Assembly (NCBI RefSeq): GCF_002979455.1
Contig: NZ_PCOU01000017.1
Span: 1 to 64,000, forward strand
Origin: Chryseobacterium sp. MYb7
GTDB lineage: Bacteria > Bacteroidota > Bacteroidia > Flavobacteriales > Weeksellaceae
Direction of reading: 5' to 3'
Length of the DNA: 64,000 bases
Shown: positions 25,951 through 35,700 of the stretch, one piece after another
Layout of the letters: each line of letters opens with the position of its first letter
How positions within the stretch are numbered: the stretch's first letter is position 1
The notes under the pieces: model-generated
The model's database searches: none
The model's input: the letters and a program-made list of their open reading frames with translations, nothing else
What the model was told of the DNA's origin: nothing
Made by a program: the position numbers and the translations under genes

Positions 25951-28932
25951 ATGAAAATAAACAGAGGTTCAGAATGGAGAAAATGGGATTTGCATGTACA
26001 CACAAAGAATACAAATAAAAATGATCAATTTACGTCAAAATCATTAGATGAATACTTTATTTATTTGTTTAAAAAAGCCTATCGAGAAAACATTGCATGT
26101 ATAGGAATAACTGATTATTTTACAATTGACAGATATCTTGATGCATTAAAGTTTATAGGTGAAATACAATCTAAAGTTGATGATCAAGATAATCCAATAT
26201 TTTCAGATGAAGAGAAAGAATTTATTACAAATATTTTTTTACTTCCAAACATAGAACTCAGGATGTTACCAACAACTGACAAATCTAGGCTTATAAATAT
26301 TCACTGTCTAATAAATCCTGATTATGTACCAAAGCTTAATAATGCATTATTTAATACTTTAGAAAATGAAGGTAGGTTCAAAATGAACCATGCTGGCTTT
26401 ATAGACTATGCTAAATCACTTGGACAAACTGGAGATGATAATAAACTTTTTAAAGAAGGTTTAAATAGGTATACAATAGACCCTAAAACATTAAAAGAGG
26501 TAATAGATAAAAATTTAGAATTAAAAGATAATATTTTAATTATAGTAAGTAACTCAAACAATGACGGTAATTCTGGTTTACAGAAACATTATGATTTATT
26601 TGAAAACGAAACAGGAAGCCTAGACGGAATTAGAAAGAATATCTACAAATTATCACAGGCAATTTTTTCAAATCAAGAAAAGGATACTCAATACTTTTTA
26701 GGTAAAAGACTTGATAACAAAAAGGATATAACTTTTGAAGAAAAAAATAATGAAAGAAAACGTGTAATAGAAGAGCAAGGCCATTTAAAAGCATGTATTG
26801 TAGGTTGTGATGCACATACAGAAACTGATATTTTTAGCCGTTTTACATGGATTAAATCCCATCTTACTTTTGAAGGTTTAAAACAAATTCTGCATGAACC
26901 AGAACAAAGAGTGATTATTCAAGAAAATATTCCGAATGAAAAGGATAAAAAATTAATAATTTCTCAAGCTTCGTTTGTAAGCTCCAATAATCTTTTTACA
27001 CCTAAAATAATTTATTTTAATGATAATTTAAATGTAATTATTGGTGGAAAATCTTCAGGAAAATCTATCTTATTGTATAATATTGCAAAAGCACTATATA
27101 AAGATAGAAGCGACGAAGGAGTCTTAAAATATTTTGATACTACTGATAATCGTTTTAAGTACTTTTATGACGATTTACAAAATGAATCTGATTTTATTGT
27201 TAAAGTTAAACTAGCATCTGGCTTAGAACAATCTTCAGATAGGGATAATCCAGAGCCTAGCATCCTTCCTGAAATTAAATATATCCCACAAAATCATTTA
27301 TCTAATCTCGTAGACAGAAGTAAAAAAAATGGTAGTACTTTAAAAGAGCTTATAAAAGAGCTTATTTTAGAAGATCCCTTTGCAAATGAAAGGTATAAAT
27401 TATTTGAAGATAATAGAGATTCTAATAATTCTGAAAAACTAAGAGAAATTGATGCTTTCTTTGATTTTCAAGATAAAATAAAAGGATTAAAAAAAGACAT
27501 ACAAGATAAAGGGAGTAAAGATATTCTCACCACAAGTATCACTTCTAGACAAAATGAAATAATAACTTTACAAAAAGATATTTCAGAGGAAAACAAAAAT
27601 CTTTATAATAAGTACAACACCGAAATACAAATCCTTATAAATGAAAATGAAAAGATCATTTCAGATTATCGTAAACTTAAAACTCTAAACCAAAATATAA
27701 AAGCATCTTTAGAAAAAATACAAAATGATAAAAATAGTTTATTAAATACATTAGAAAATATTGAGATAAAATCTGAATTTACAGAACAGTATGATTTTAT
27801 ACAGCAAGCAATTAATAAAATAAATGAAATTGAACAATTATTTCTTTTGGATAATAATAATCTGATCAATGAAAGTTCTATTAAAAAGCAATTAATAAAT
27901 AATAACAAAATAAAAAGAGAATTACAAGAAAAAATTAAACCATTACTTGGTCAAAAAGAATCTCAAGACAAAATACAATTATTACAAACTGAAATTCGAA
28001 CAGACCAAGAAAAATTAAATAGTATAATTAAAATTGAAAATGAAATTAAAGATTTACAAAATGAGTTAATAATTCAAAAAGAAAAAATTTTTAATAATAT
28101 TGAAATCAATTTTAATGAGTATCAAAGCTTAGTTCATGATTTAGAACCGAGGACACAAGACATTGAAAATAAAGACAATGATCAAATTGATATTAAAGGG
28201 TCTACTAAATTTAATTTTAAGAAATTTAAAGAAAGTATGAACAGTATAAGTGACTTAAGAACTTTGAGATTTCAAAATCCTTTTAATTATTTATATAGTG
28301 ACAATTTCAATAATTTATCTGATATTAATAAAGATGATATTAATAAAGATGATATTATAAGTGAATTAAAAGATGTATTTGACTCTATTCTTGAAGAAAA
28401 TTATCCATTAATCAAAGATTTTAGCTTAAAAGAAGCTTGTAGAATATTGTTGGAAAATCATTTTTTTGATCATTGGGAAGTAAAATCAGGCAATGACACA
28501 ATACACAATATGTCTACTGGTAAAGCTAGCTTTATATTACTTAAATTGATTATTAAATTGAGTAAATCAGAAGCTCCAATTTTAATTGATCAACCAGAAG
28601 ATAATTTAGACAATCGTTCCATTTCTACCGATCTCGTTGATTATCTAAAAGATAAAAAACTGAAAAGACAAATTATTTTAGTAACTCATAATGCAAATAT
28701 TGTAGTAAATGCAGATGCGGAAAATATAATAGTTGCAAATCAAAAAGATGAGAATAATACAAAAGATAAATGTATTTATACTTTTGATTACATCAATGGG
28801 GCACTCGAAGAAACTAACTATAACCCTGATGGAAATTTTTTAAAATCTATGAGCATTAGACAACATATAGCGGATATTCTTGAAGGAGGAAAAGAAGCCT
28901 TCAAAAAACGTGAAGAAAAATATGGATTCTAA
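25951..28932 (+). CDS. PHP domain plus SMC/ABC-type ATPase (TrlF-like)
   Basis: 993 residues. N-terminal PHP phosphoesterase: WDLHVHT (His15, His17), CIGITDYF (about 50), and GCDAHTETDIF (about 288). Then an SMC-like ATPase: Walker A VIIGGKSSGKS (about 363), a coiled coil of Lys/Glu/Asn/Ile-rich heptads (about 500-720), ABC signature-like NMSTGKAS (about 853), Walker B PILIDQPEDNLD (about 875) and H-loop LVTHNANI. This architecture matches what databases call TrlF-family AAA-like ATPases (from memory). Cytosolic. Much more AT-rich and Asn/Lys-rich than its neighbours and wedged between two nucleotidyltransferase genes, so probably acquired; a nucleic-acid-linked defence role is inferred. Confidence 0.82.
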   Translation: MKINRGSEWRKWDLHVHTKNTNKNDQFTSKSLDEYFIYLFKKAYRENIACIGITDYFTIDRYLDALKFIGEIQSKVDDQDNPIFSDEEKEFITNIFLLPNIELRMLPTTDKSRLINIHCLINPDYVPKLNNALFNTLENEGRFKMNHAGFIDYAKSLGQTGDDNKLFKEGLNRYTIDPKTLKEVIDKNLELKDNILIIVSNSNNDGNSGLQKHYDLFENETGSLDGIRKNIYKLSQAIFSNQEKDTQYFLGKRLDNKKDITFEEKNNERKRVIEEQGHLKACIVGCDAHTETDIFSRFTWIKSHLTFEGLKQILHEPEQRVIIQENIPNEKDKKLIISQASFVSSNNLFTPKIIYFNDNLNVIIGGKSSGKSILLYNIAKALYKDRSDEGVLKYFDTTDNRFKYFYDDLQNESDFIVKVKLASGLEQSSDRDNPEPSILPEIKYIPQNHLSNLVDRSKKNGSTLKELIKELILEDPFANERYKLFEDNRDSNNSEKLREIDAFFDFQDKIKGLKKDIQDKGSKDILTTSITSRQNEIITLQKDISEENKNLYNKYNTEIQILINENEKIISDYRKLKTLNQNIKASLEKIQNDKNSLLNTLENIEIKSEFTEQYDFIQQAINKINEIEQLFLLDNNNLINESSIKKQLINNNKIKRELQEKIKPLLGQKESQDKIQLLQTEIRTDQEKLNSIIKIENEIKDLQNELIIQKEKIFNNIEINFNEYQSLVHDLEPRTQDIENKDNDQIDIKGSTKFNFKKFKESMNSISDLRTLRFQNPFNYLYSDNFNNLSDINKDDINKDDIISELKDVFDSILEENYPLIKDFSLKEACRILLENHFFDHWEVKSGNDTIHNMSTGKASFILLKLIIKLSKSEAPILIDQPEDNLDNRSISTDLVDYLKDKKLKRQIILVTHNANIVVNADAENIIVANQKDENNTKDKCIYTFDYINGALEETNYNPDGNFLKSMSIRQHIADILEGGKEAFKKREEKYGF

Positions 28933-28933
28933 A

Positions 28934-30028
28934 ATGACCATCCAAGACCTAAAAAATAAAAAACTCCTCCTCTTCGAAGCCATCTCCGGAAGCAGGGCTT
29001 TTGGGCTAGCAACGGAGAATTCTGATACGGATATCCGCGGGGTGTATTATCTGCCGAAGGAAGATTTCTTTGGACTGAACTATATTCCACAGATTTCCAA
29101 TGAGACGAATGACCTTACGTACTATGAAATCGGGAGGTTTGTAGAACTGCTGCAGAAAAATAATCCTAATATTCTGGAAATTCTGGCAAGTCCGGAAGAT
29201 TGTATTCAATATAAACATCCACTGATGGATCTTTTGAAAACGGAGGATTTCCTGTCAAAACTATGCAAAGACACCTTTGCAGGATATGCTGTTTCGCAGA
29301 TTAAAAAAGCAAAAGGTCTCAACAAAAAGATTTTAAATCCTATTGATAAAGAAAGAAAATCAATCCTGGATTTCTGTTTTATCCTTGATGGACAAGGTTC
29401 TGTACCATTGAAAAAATGGCTGCATGAATTCCCTTCCTCTGGAGAACGGGGTGGTTTATCACAGGAAAAATGTGGATTGGTAAATATTGACCATACAAAA
29501 GGAATGTATTCGTTATTTTATGATGAATCGGGAACGCTGGGATATAAAGGAATTATTCAGAATGAAGAAGCGAACCAGGTTTCCGTATCATCCATTCCTA
29601 AAGATGAAAAGCCCGTTGCTTATCTATTTTGCAATCTGGATGCCTACTCTGTGTATTGCAAAGATTACAGGGAATACTGGAAATGGGTTGCTGAGCGCAA
29701 TGAAGACCGTTACAATGTCAATCAGACTCACGGACAGAATTACGACAGCAAGAATATGATGCACACCATCCGGCTGCTGCAGTCCTGCGAACAGATTTTT
29801 AAAACCAACTCACTGACGATCCGCGTAGAAAACCGTGACGAACTCTTAGACATCAAAGCAGGAAACCAATCGTATGAAAGTGTCATGCAAAAAGCAGAAA
29901 ATCTGATACAATCCATAGAAAATCATTACTCTACTTCCACTCTACCCGATTCTCCGGATCTGGAAAAAACAACAAAAATATTAATTCAGATCAGGAAAAA
30001 ACTGTACGACAATAATGATGAATTATAA
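28934..30028 (+). CDS. nucleotidyltransferase domain protein, second copy
   Basis: 364 residues from ATG 28934, which follows the upstream stop by one base (TAAAATG); ATGs at 28922 and 28880 overlap the ATPase gene. N-terminal nucleotidyltransferase motif AISGSRAFGLATENSDTDIRGVYYLP, related to the motif of the 25090 protein but the chain is longer, with a large helical C-terminal half (MMHTIRLLQSCEQIF, DSPDLEKTTKILIQIRKKL). It belongs to the same COG3541-like class. Base composition returns to the local average here, so the AT-rich ATPase gene appears inserted just before it. Confidence 0.82.
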   Translation: MTIQDLKNKKLLLFEAISGSRAFGLATENSDTDIRGVYYLPKEDFFGLNYIPQISNETNDLTYYEIGRFVELLQKNNPNILEILASPEDCIQYKHPLMDLLKTEDFLSKLCKDTFAGYAVSQIKKAKGLNKKILNPIDKERKSILDFCFILDGQGSVPLKKWLHEFPSSGERGGLSQEKCGLVNIDHTKGMYSLFYDESGTLGYKGIIQNEEANQVSVSSIPKDEKPVAYLFCNLDAYSVYCKDYREYWKWVAERNEDRYNVNQTHGQNYDSKNMMHTIRLLQSCEQIFKTNSLTIRVENRDELLDIKAGNQSYESVMQKAENLIQSIENHYSTSTLPDSPDLEKTTKILIQIRKKLYDNNDEL

Positions 30029-30054
30029 ATGATAAGTTATGAATGGTGGGACTG

Positions 30055-30235
30055 TTGAACTCCAGCACTCCCACTCTCCAACGCTCTCACCCTCAAACTC
30101 TCTCACTCTCAAACCGCGCACCTGAATCCCGAAACTCAAAACCGCGCACCCAAACTCTCCCACTCTCTCAACATTCCTCCACACCCTCTCATTCTCAAAC
30201 GCTCTCACCCTCAAACTCTCCAACCCAAAACTCAC
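30055..30235. repeat. C-rich, G-poor word repeat tract
   Basis: About 180 nt assembled from recurring words: CACTCTC, ACTCTCCAACGCTC, CTCTCACCCTCAAACTCTC (twice), ACCGCGCACC (twice) and CTCTCATTCTCAAAC. The last and the second are found inverted at 31636-31703. It fills the gap between two convergent genes. Frames across it are artefacts. Confidence 0.75.
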
Positions 30236-30573
30236 TTCTTCGCCGCTTTCGCCAACGGGTTATACTCAAGACATATCCTAATCCAGTACTCAAAATCATC
30301 TGCTTTTTTAAAACCGATGGGTTCTACGTAGCAATATCCGTTTAACTGTTTTCCTTTCATGATCATCGGCAGAAAGCCTTTCTTCTCCGAAACTTCATCT
30401 TCCAGTTCGGGATCATAACGACACATCAGATTATCATGACTGATGTTGATGCACATCTTTCCGTTTACCAGAAAAGATAGTCCGCTGAACATTTTCTTCT
30501 CTTCAATGTCTATATTATTTTCCATGGAAAGCCGTTCACGTACACGGTCGGCAAGTTCAATATTGTAAGCCAT
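30232..30573 (-). CDS. TfoX/Sxy N-terminal domain protein
   Basis: 113 residues matching the TfoX_N fold: ADRVRERLSMENNIDIEEKKMFSGLSFLVNGKMCINISHDNLMCRY (about 8-53) and KKGFLPMIMKGKQLNGYCYV. Stand-alone TfoX_N proteins are frequent in Bacteroidota; the longer TfoX/Sxy regulates competence in Gammaproteobacteria, but nothing here indicates that role. The C-terminus (LAKAAKK) is at the edge of the C-rich tract, which overlaps the last few bases. Confidence 0.8.
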   Translation of the reverse strand: MAYNIELADRVRERLSMENNIDIEEKKMFSGLSFLVNGKMCINISHDNLMCRYDPELEDEVSEKKGFLPMIMKGKQLNGYCYVEPIGFKKADDFEYWIRICLEYNPLAKAAKK

Positions 30574-30613
30574 GATTTCATTTTTTTTGACCTATTCCTT
30601 TTAGTAATAATAG

Positions 30614-30687
30614 CTTCGACAGGCTCAGCCTGACAATGCTTAAAAATTTCGGTTAGTATTCGAATGGTCACCCTGAGCCTGTCGAAG
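30614..30687. repeat. REP-like inverted repeat
   Basis: CTTCGACAGGCTCAG (30614-30628) and CTGAGCCTGTCGAAG (30673-30687), 15 bp perfect, 44 nt apart. This palindrome type is found dispersed in many genomes, including Bacteroidota. It lies upstream of the DUF2975 gene and outside its promoter. Confidence 0.8.
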
Positions 30688-30853
30688 GGCTATCAATCAG
30701 AAAACCTTTGTTAATCTTTAAGCTCGGGTATTAATTAAAGGGATAAGTCGGTTAACTTTTTTTATTACTAAAATTAATCAAAAACGTTGATTATCAAACT
30801 ATTTCTTTCAATTTATTGATGGGTTCCCATTTTAGAAAATAAAATTTTATTTA

Positions 30854-30891
30854 AATTAATTATTGTTTTACGATAATTAATTATACATTTG
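30854..30891 (+). promoter_or_regulatory. promoter with perfect inverted-repeat operator for DUF2975/HTH
   Basis: AATTAATTAT (30854-30863), 9 nt, ATAATTAATT (30873-30882), directly before TACATTTG (30884-30891). A -33 TTG (30863-30865) stands 18 nt upstream of that box, inside the repeat. A dimeric regulator bound here would block RNA polymerase; the HTH protein at 31432 is the natural candidate. Confidence 0.6.
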
Positions 30892-30914
30892 CAATATCAA
30901 TTAAAGTTCGTACC

Positions 30915-31430
30915 ATGAACCAGACCAAAATTATTTCAAGGATTTTATTTTATATCTGTGCCCTACTTTCGGCCGGATATTTAATCACTTTTGTGTATGC
31001 CTTATTCTGTTTGATCACCGGATTTTCGGTTACGCCTTATAAAGAAGGAAAGTTCCTTCACATCAATTATCCGTTTACAGAACAGCCGTTTCTGAATATC
31101 GAAAACAATTACCCGTATATGATATTTTCTTTTATGCTGGTGCTTATTACTTATGGAATATTTTTCTGGTTATCTGCATGGGTTTTCAAAGTATTTTTCC
31201 AGCAGAAACTATTTACTCAGGAAAATATCATCCGGCTTAAGAGATTTTACCTGTACAATATTTTCATCCCGCTTCCACTGGTGATTATCGCGAGTTTCTT
31301 CGTAGAAGTGGAAAGTATGATATGGGGACTGGTGTTTATTCACTTTATGCTTGGAATTTTCTGTCTGTTTCTTGCGAATATCTTTAAGCAAGGACTACAT
31401 TTGCAAAACGAACAAGACCTATTTATTTAA
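30915..31430 (+). CDS. DUF2975 family membrane protein
   Basis: 171 residues with four predicted membrane helices (about 8-35, 70-95, 110-130, 140-160). Matches the DUF2975 pattern, in which a four-helix protein is encoded directly before a small YozG-like HTH regulator, as here (1 nt gap). The role is not established; the pair may sense the membrane and feed back on its own promoter, consistent with the palindrome upstream. Confidence 0.8.
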   Translation: MNQTKIISRILFYICALLSAGYLITFVYALFCLITGFSVTPYKEGKFLHINYPFTEQPFLNIENNYPYMIFSFMLVLITYGIFFWLSAWVFKVFFQQKLFTQENIIRLKRFYLYNIFIPLPLVIIASFFVEVESMIWGLVFIHFMLGIFCLFLANIFKQGLHLQNEQDLFI

Positions 31431-31431
31431 A

Positions 31432-31635
31432 ATGCCAATTATAGTCAACTTAGATGTGATGCTTGCCAAACGAAAAATGCAGAGTAAAGAATTGGCAGAA
31501 AAACTGGGTATCACGCCCGTAAACCTCTCCATCCTGAAAACCGGCAAAGCCAAAGGAGTGCGCTTCGATACCCTTGAAGCCATCTGTAAAATCCTGGAAT
31601 GCCAGCCGGGAGATATTCTTGAATTTAAAGAGTAA
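31432..31635 (+). CDS. XRE/Cro-type HTH regulator
   Basis: 67 residues: MPIIVNLDVMLAKRKMQSKE then LAEKLGITPVNLSILKTGKAKGVRFDTLEAICKILECQPGDIL, a compact Cro/C1 five-helix domain of the YozG kind. Start ATG 31432 follows the DUF2975 stop by 1 nt; a longer frame runs back into that gene and is rejected. Likely autoregulator of the DUF2975-HTH operon. Confidence 0.88.
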   Translation: MPIIVNLDVMLAKRKMQSKELAEKLGITPVNLSILKTGKAKGVRFDTLEAICKILECQPGDILEFKE

Positions 31636-31828
31636 ACGAGTTGCGGGATTCGGGGTTTGAGCGTTGGAGAGTTTGAGAATGAGAGCGTTTGAAAGTGGGA
31701 GTATAAAAGTTTTTTTCTAACTTCCAGCATCTAGCAACTAACTTCGAACTTCCATCTTCCATCATCCAGCAACAAGCAACTAGCAACTAGCAACTAGCAA
31801 CTAGCAACTAAAATCGAACTTCTAAACC
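31636..31828. repeat. inverted word-repeat tract and TAGCAAC tandem array
   Basis: 31636-31703 is the reverse complement style of the 30055 tract (GAGAGTTTGAGAATGAGAGC and related words). 31721-31828 consists of CTTCCAGCATC, ACTTCGAACTTCC and a 7-nt tandem array: AAGCAAC followed by four TAGCAAC (31774-31808). No gene is seen between the HTH and ABC genes. Confidence 0.75.
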
Positions 31829-31875
31829 AGCTGCCGAAAAGGCTGCCTGTCATTCTATTCTCCAAACACAACGTT

Positions 31876-32748
31876 ATGAACACATTAACCATCAACGATC
31901 TCAGCCTTACCTACAAAAATGGTTTCCAGGCTATTAAAAACATTTCACTGAACATCAACAACGGAATGTTTGGACTGCTTGGTCCGAACGGAGCCGGAAA
32001 ATCGTCTTTAATGAAAACCATTGTCGGGCTTCAGAAACCGACCTCTGGAACATTACTTTTCAATGAAGTGGATATTGTTAAAAATCCTGATTATATCAAA
32101 CAGAATCTAGGGTTTCTCCCACAGGATTTCGGCGTATATCCAAAAGTTTCAGCCTATGATTTATTGGAACATATCGCCGTATTGAAAGTGATTACCGATA
32201 AAAGCGAACGTAAAAAACAAATTCTGGGTTTGCTGGAAAAAGTCAATCTTTCTGATTTTGCTAAAAAAGAAGTCCATACTTTTTCAGGAGGAATGAAACA
32301 GCGTTTTGGCGTTGCCCAGGCCTTATTGGGAGATCCGAAAATCATTATTGTAGATGAACCTACCGCAGGATTGGATCCGGAAGAGCGTAACCGTTTCAAT
32401 TCCCTGCTCAATGATATCAGCCAGGACGTTATCGTTATTCTGTCTACACATCTCGTTGAAGATGTCAGAAACCTCTGTTCGGAAATGGCAGTGATGAATC
32501 ATGGGCAGATTCTCAGAAAAGGAAATCCGGGAAAACTGATTGCAGAACTGGAAAACAGAATCTGGTCAAAACCTATTCACAAAAACGAACTGGAAAGCTA
32601 TCATTCCAGCTATGAAATAATTAGCAGACAGCTTTTGGAAAGAGAACTTCATATCACTGTATTTTCTGAAGAATCCCCGAAAGACTTCAGCCCTGTAACG
32701 CCTTTGCTGGAGCACGTTTACTTCCACACACTCACCCAAAAACCTTAA
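31876..32748 (+). CDS. ABC transporter ATP-binding protein
   Basis: 290 residues. Complete nucleotide-binding domain: Walker A LLGPNGAGKSS (about 35), signature FSGGMKQRFGVAQALL (about 136), Walker B IIIVDEPTAGLDP (about 157), switch His in LSTHLVEDV. The C-terminal 80 residues form the extension usual in ABC-2 type exporters. The stop precedes the next start by 2 nt, and the next gene encodes the membrane part, so they make one transporter. Confidence 0.92.
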   Translation: MNTLTINDLSLTYKNGFQAIKNISLNINNGMFGLLGPNGAGKSSLMKTIVGLQKPTSGTLLFNEVDIVKNPDYIKQNLGFLPQDFGVYPKVSAYDLLEHIAVLKVITDKSERKKQILGLLEKVNLSDFAKKEVHTFSGGMKQRFGVAQALLGDPKIIIVDEPTAGLDPEERNRFNSLLNDISQDVIVILSTHLVEDVRNLCSEMAVMNHGQILRKGNPGKLIAELENRIWSKPIHKNELESYHSSYEIISRQLLERELHITVFSEESPKDFSPVTPLLEHVYFHTLTQKP

Positions 32749-32750
32749 TC

Positions 32751-35700
32751 ATGAATACGATATTTTTATTCGAAGCCAGACGCTCATCAAAGCACTGGCT
32801 CACCTATCTTGTGACCTTAATTTTAATAGGAATGGGTATCTTTTGCGGAAACCAGTTTAATCTTTCAGTAGGAGAAGGAATTTATTTAAACTCACCCTAC
32901 ACCATTGGTTTTATGACAGGAATGCTGAGTCTTGCCGTGATTTTTTTCGCGACTGTTTATGCATTGCAATTGCTTTTTAAAGATCAGGATTCAAAATTTG
33001 ACAGCATTCTTTTTTCATTTCCTTTCTCAAAATTTACTTATCTGAAAGGAAAATTCTGCACCTATTTTCTACAGACCTTTTTAAGCTTTTCTTTCTTAAT
33101 GACAGGATTTATCATAGGTCAGATTATGCGTACCGGAAGTGAAATGCAGGAAGGTTTTAATATCTTACATTACCTCTATCCCTTATTGATCTTTGGTTTT
33201 ATCAATAGTCTGCTTGTCTGTAGCTTTCTGTTTCTCATTACATTTACTATAAAGAGAAAACTCCTTGTTGTAGTAGGTGGACTGCTACTGTATGTTTTCT
33301 ATATGATTATCTTATTGTTTTCCAACTCACCATTCATGGCGGGAAGCCTTCCTCAATCATTGGAAACACAGCAATTTTCGGCTTTAATAGATCCTTTTGG
33401 ATTGTCCGCTTATTTTATGGAAGCTCGTGATTTGGCTGCTCAACAGAAAAATATTCAGATGGTTCCTTTTTCAGGGTATCTTTTGTTCAACAGACTTCTA
33501 TTTTTATTCATGTCTGTGGGAATTCTTCTGCTTTCCCTCAGATTATTTTCTTTCTCCAATACTTCCGGACGGAAAGTAAAAACAATAGGAAATTTGCTCA
33601 CATTATCTGAAACAAATGAAACAGAATATTCCATCGCTACACCAATATTTAATCGGTGGAGTTCTTTCTGGTCTGTACTCTCTTTTGCTAAAATGGATCT
33701 TACATATCTCTTCAAAAGTGTTGCTGTTCCGGCAGTTTCTATTCTACTATTGTTTTGTGTAGGAATGGAAATGTATGCCGAAATTGAAAAAGGAATCCGT
33801 CTTCCACAAAAGTATGCCAGTTCAGGACTTATGGCTACAACCATCTCTGAAAACTTTCACTTGCTGGGACTTCTAATCTCTGCCTATTTTCTGAATGATG
33901 TATACTGGAGAAGCCAAACTTCCGGCTTTTCTCTGATTGAAAACAGCACTTATCTTTCAAAAAACAGATTAACCGGACATTTTATTTCCATCAGTTTCCT
34001 TCTGTTTTTCTTTACCGGAATTTTAATTATTCAGGGGATTATTTTTCAGGCTGCTTATCAGTATTTTCATATAGATTGGAAGGCGTATCTGGATGTTTTC
34101 CTTTTCAATACTTTTCCATTAATGCTGTTTTCCGGATTTATCCTTTTGATTAATGACAGAATTCCCAATAAATTCATTGCCCTTGGGCTTTCCATTCTTG
34201 CCGTTTTTATATTGTCTGGCCCGGTTTCCGGAAAATTGATCTCCTATCCTCTTTTCAGAATATTTTCTGATTTTAAAGGTACTTACAGCGATTTTAACGG
34301 CTATGGAACCTATGAAAAAACTTTTGCTCAAAGACTTCTTTTCGGAGCCGGTATTATCAGTATTTTATGGATCTTCAACAGTATTATAAAAATTAAAAAA
34401 GTTCCTATAATTTCCTCTTGTTACAGTATTATTCTGCTAATCTCAGGAATCTTTGCCGGAGTATCGTTTATGAAAGGTTATATTCCTAAAGATAAAGATC
34501 AAGCTATCTTAAGTTCCGCAGCATATGAAAAAAAATATCGAAAATATTCAACCCTTCCACAACCTGATATCACCGATATTACTACAGAAATTAAACTGTA
34601 TCCTTCAAAAAATGCTTATCAGATTATTGGAAAATATACGCTTAAAAATCAAACAGATCAGCCTATCCATAAGATTCTGATCAATTTTAATGAGGATTTA
34701 AAACTGGAATCTGCTGTCATAACAACAGGTAATGAAACGACAAAGATTCATAAAAATATCACGGAAGTTTTATTACAAAAGCCTCTTCTGCCAGGCAAAA
34801 CAGCTTCTCTTGATTTTAAACTCTCTTATCATTGGTTTGCCGTAAACGGTCATCAGTCTTTCAATGCTGTTATTGAAAACGGTTCTTTTATGAGAATCAG
34901 CAGATATTATCCTACGATTGGTTACCAAAAGGATTATGAAATTCAGGATGAAAAACAACGCATTCAATTCAAGCTTGGAAAACTCACTGAACTGAAGAAA
35001 CCGGAAGCTCCTGAAGTTGCAAAAAAGGATTTTATCAATTTGAGTATGATTATTTCCACGGAAAAGAACCAGACAGCTATCGGAACCGGAGATTTAATAA
35101 AAAAATGGACCACATCCGGCCGCAATTATTTCGAGTATAAAGCAGTTCAAATTCCTTTCCGGTTTGCCGTTTCATCAGCACAATATGAGATAAAAAGTGT
35201 GAATTACAAAGGAATTGATATCAATATTTTTTATCATCAGAAACATTTTGAAAATGTGGATCACCTTCTTGAAAATGCCAAACTTACTTTAGATTACTGT
35301 CAGCAGAATTTTGGTCCATATCCTTTTAAAACCATCAATTTTGCTGAGATTTCTTCCTTTACCAAAGGTTTTGCGGCTACAGCTTATCCTTCTGCCGTCT
35401 TTATGCCGGAAGACATGGTTTTTCACGCCAATATTCACGCTGACAAAAAGCAGGATGTCATTAATGAACTGGCTGGTCACGAACTTTCCCATCTTTGGTG
35501 GGGAAACAGCCAGATCAATCCTGATGACAGAGAAGGTTCTGTGATGCTTACCGAAACACTGGCAATGTACACAGAAATGATGCTTTACAAAAAAATGCAC
35601 GGCAAAGAAAAAATGATGGAAAGAGTACAAGTTCATCAACAGATCTACGACAATGAAAAAGGATTATCTGAAAATGTACCTATCTATAAAGCTACGGGAG

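Noticed and set aside
30023..30345. Open frames across 30023-30345 on both strands
   Set aside because: They only read through the CTCTCAC-type word repeat and have repetitive, unlikely protein sequences.
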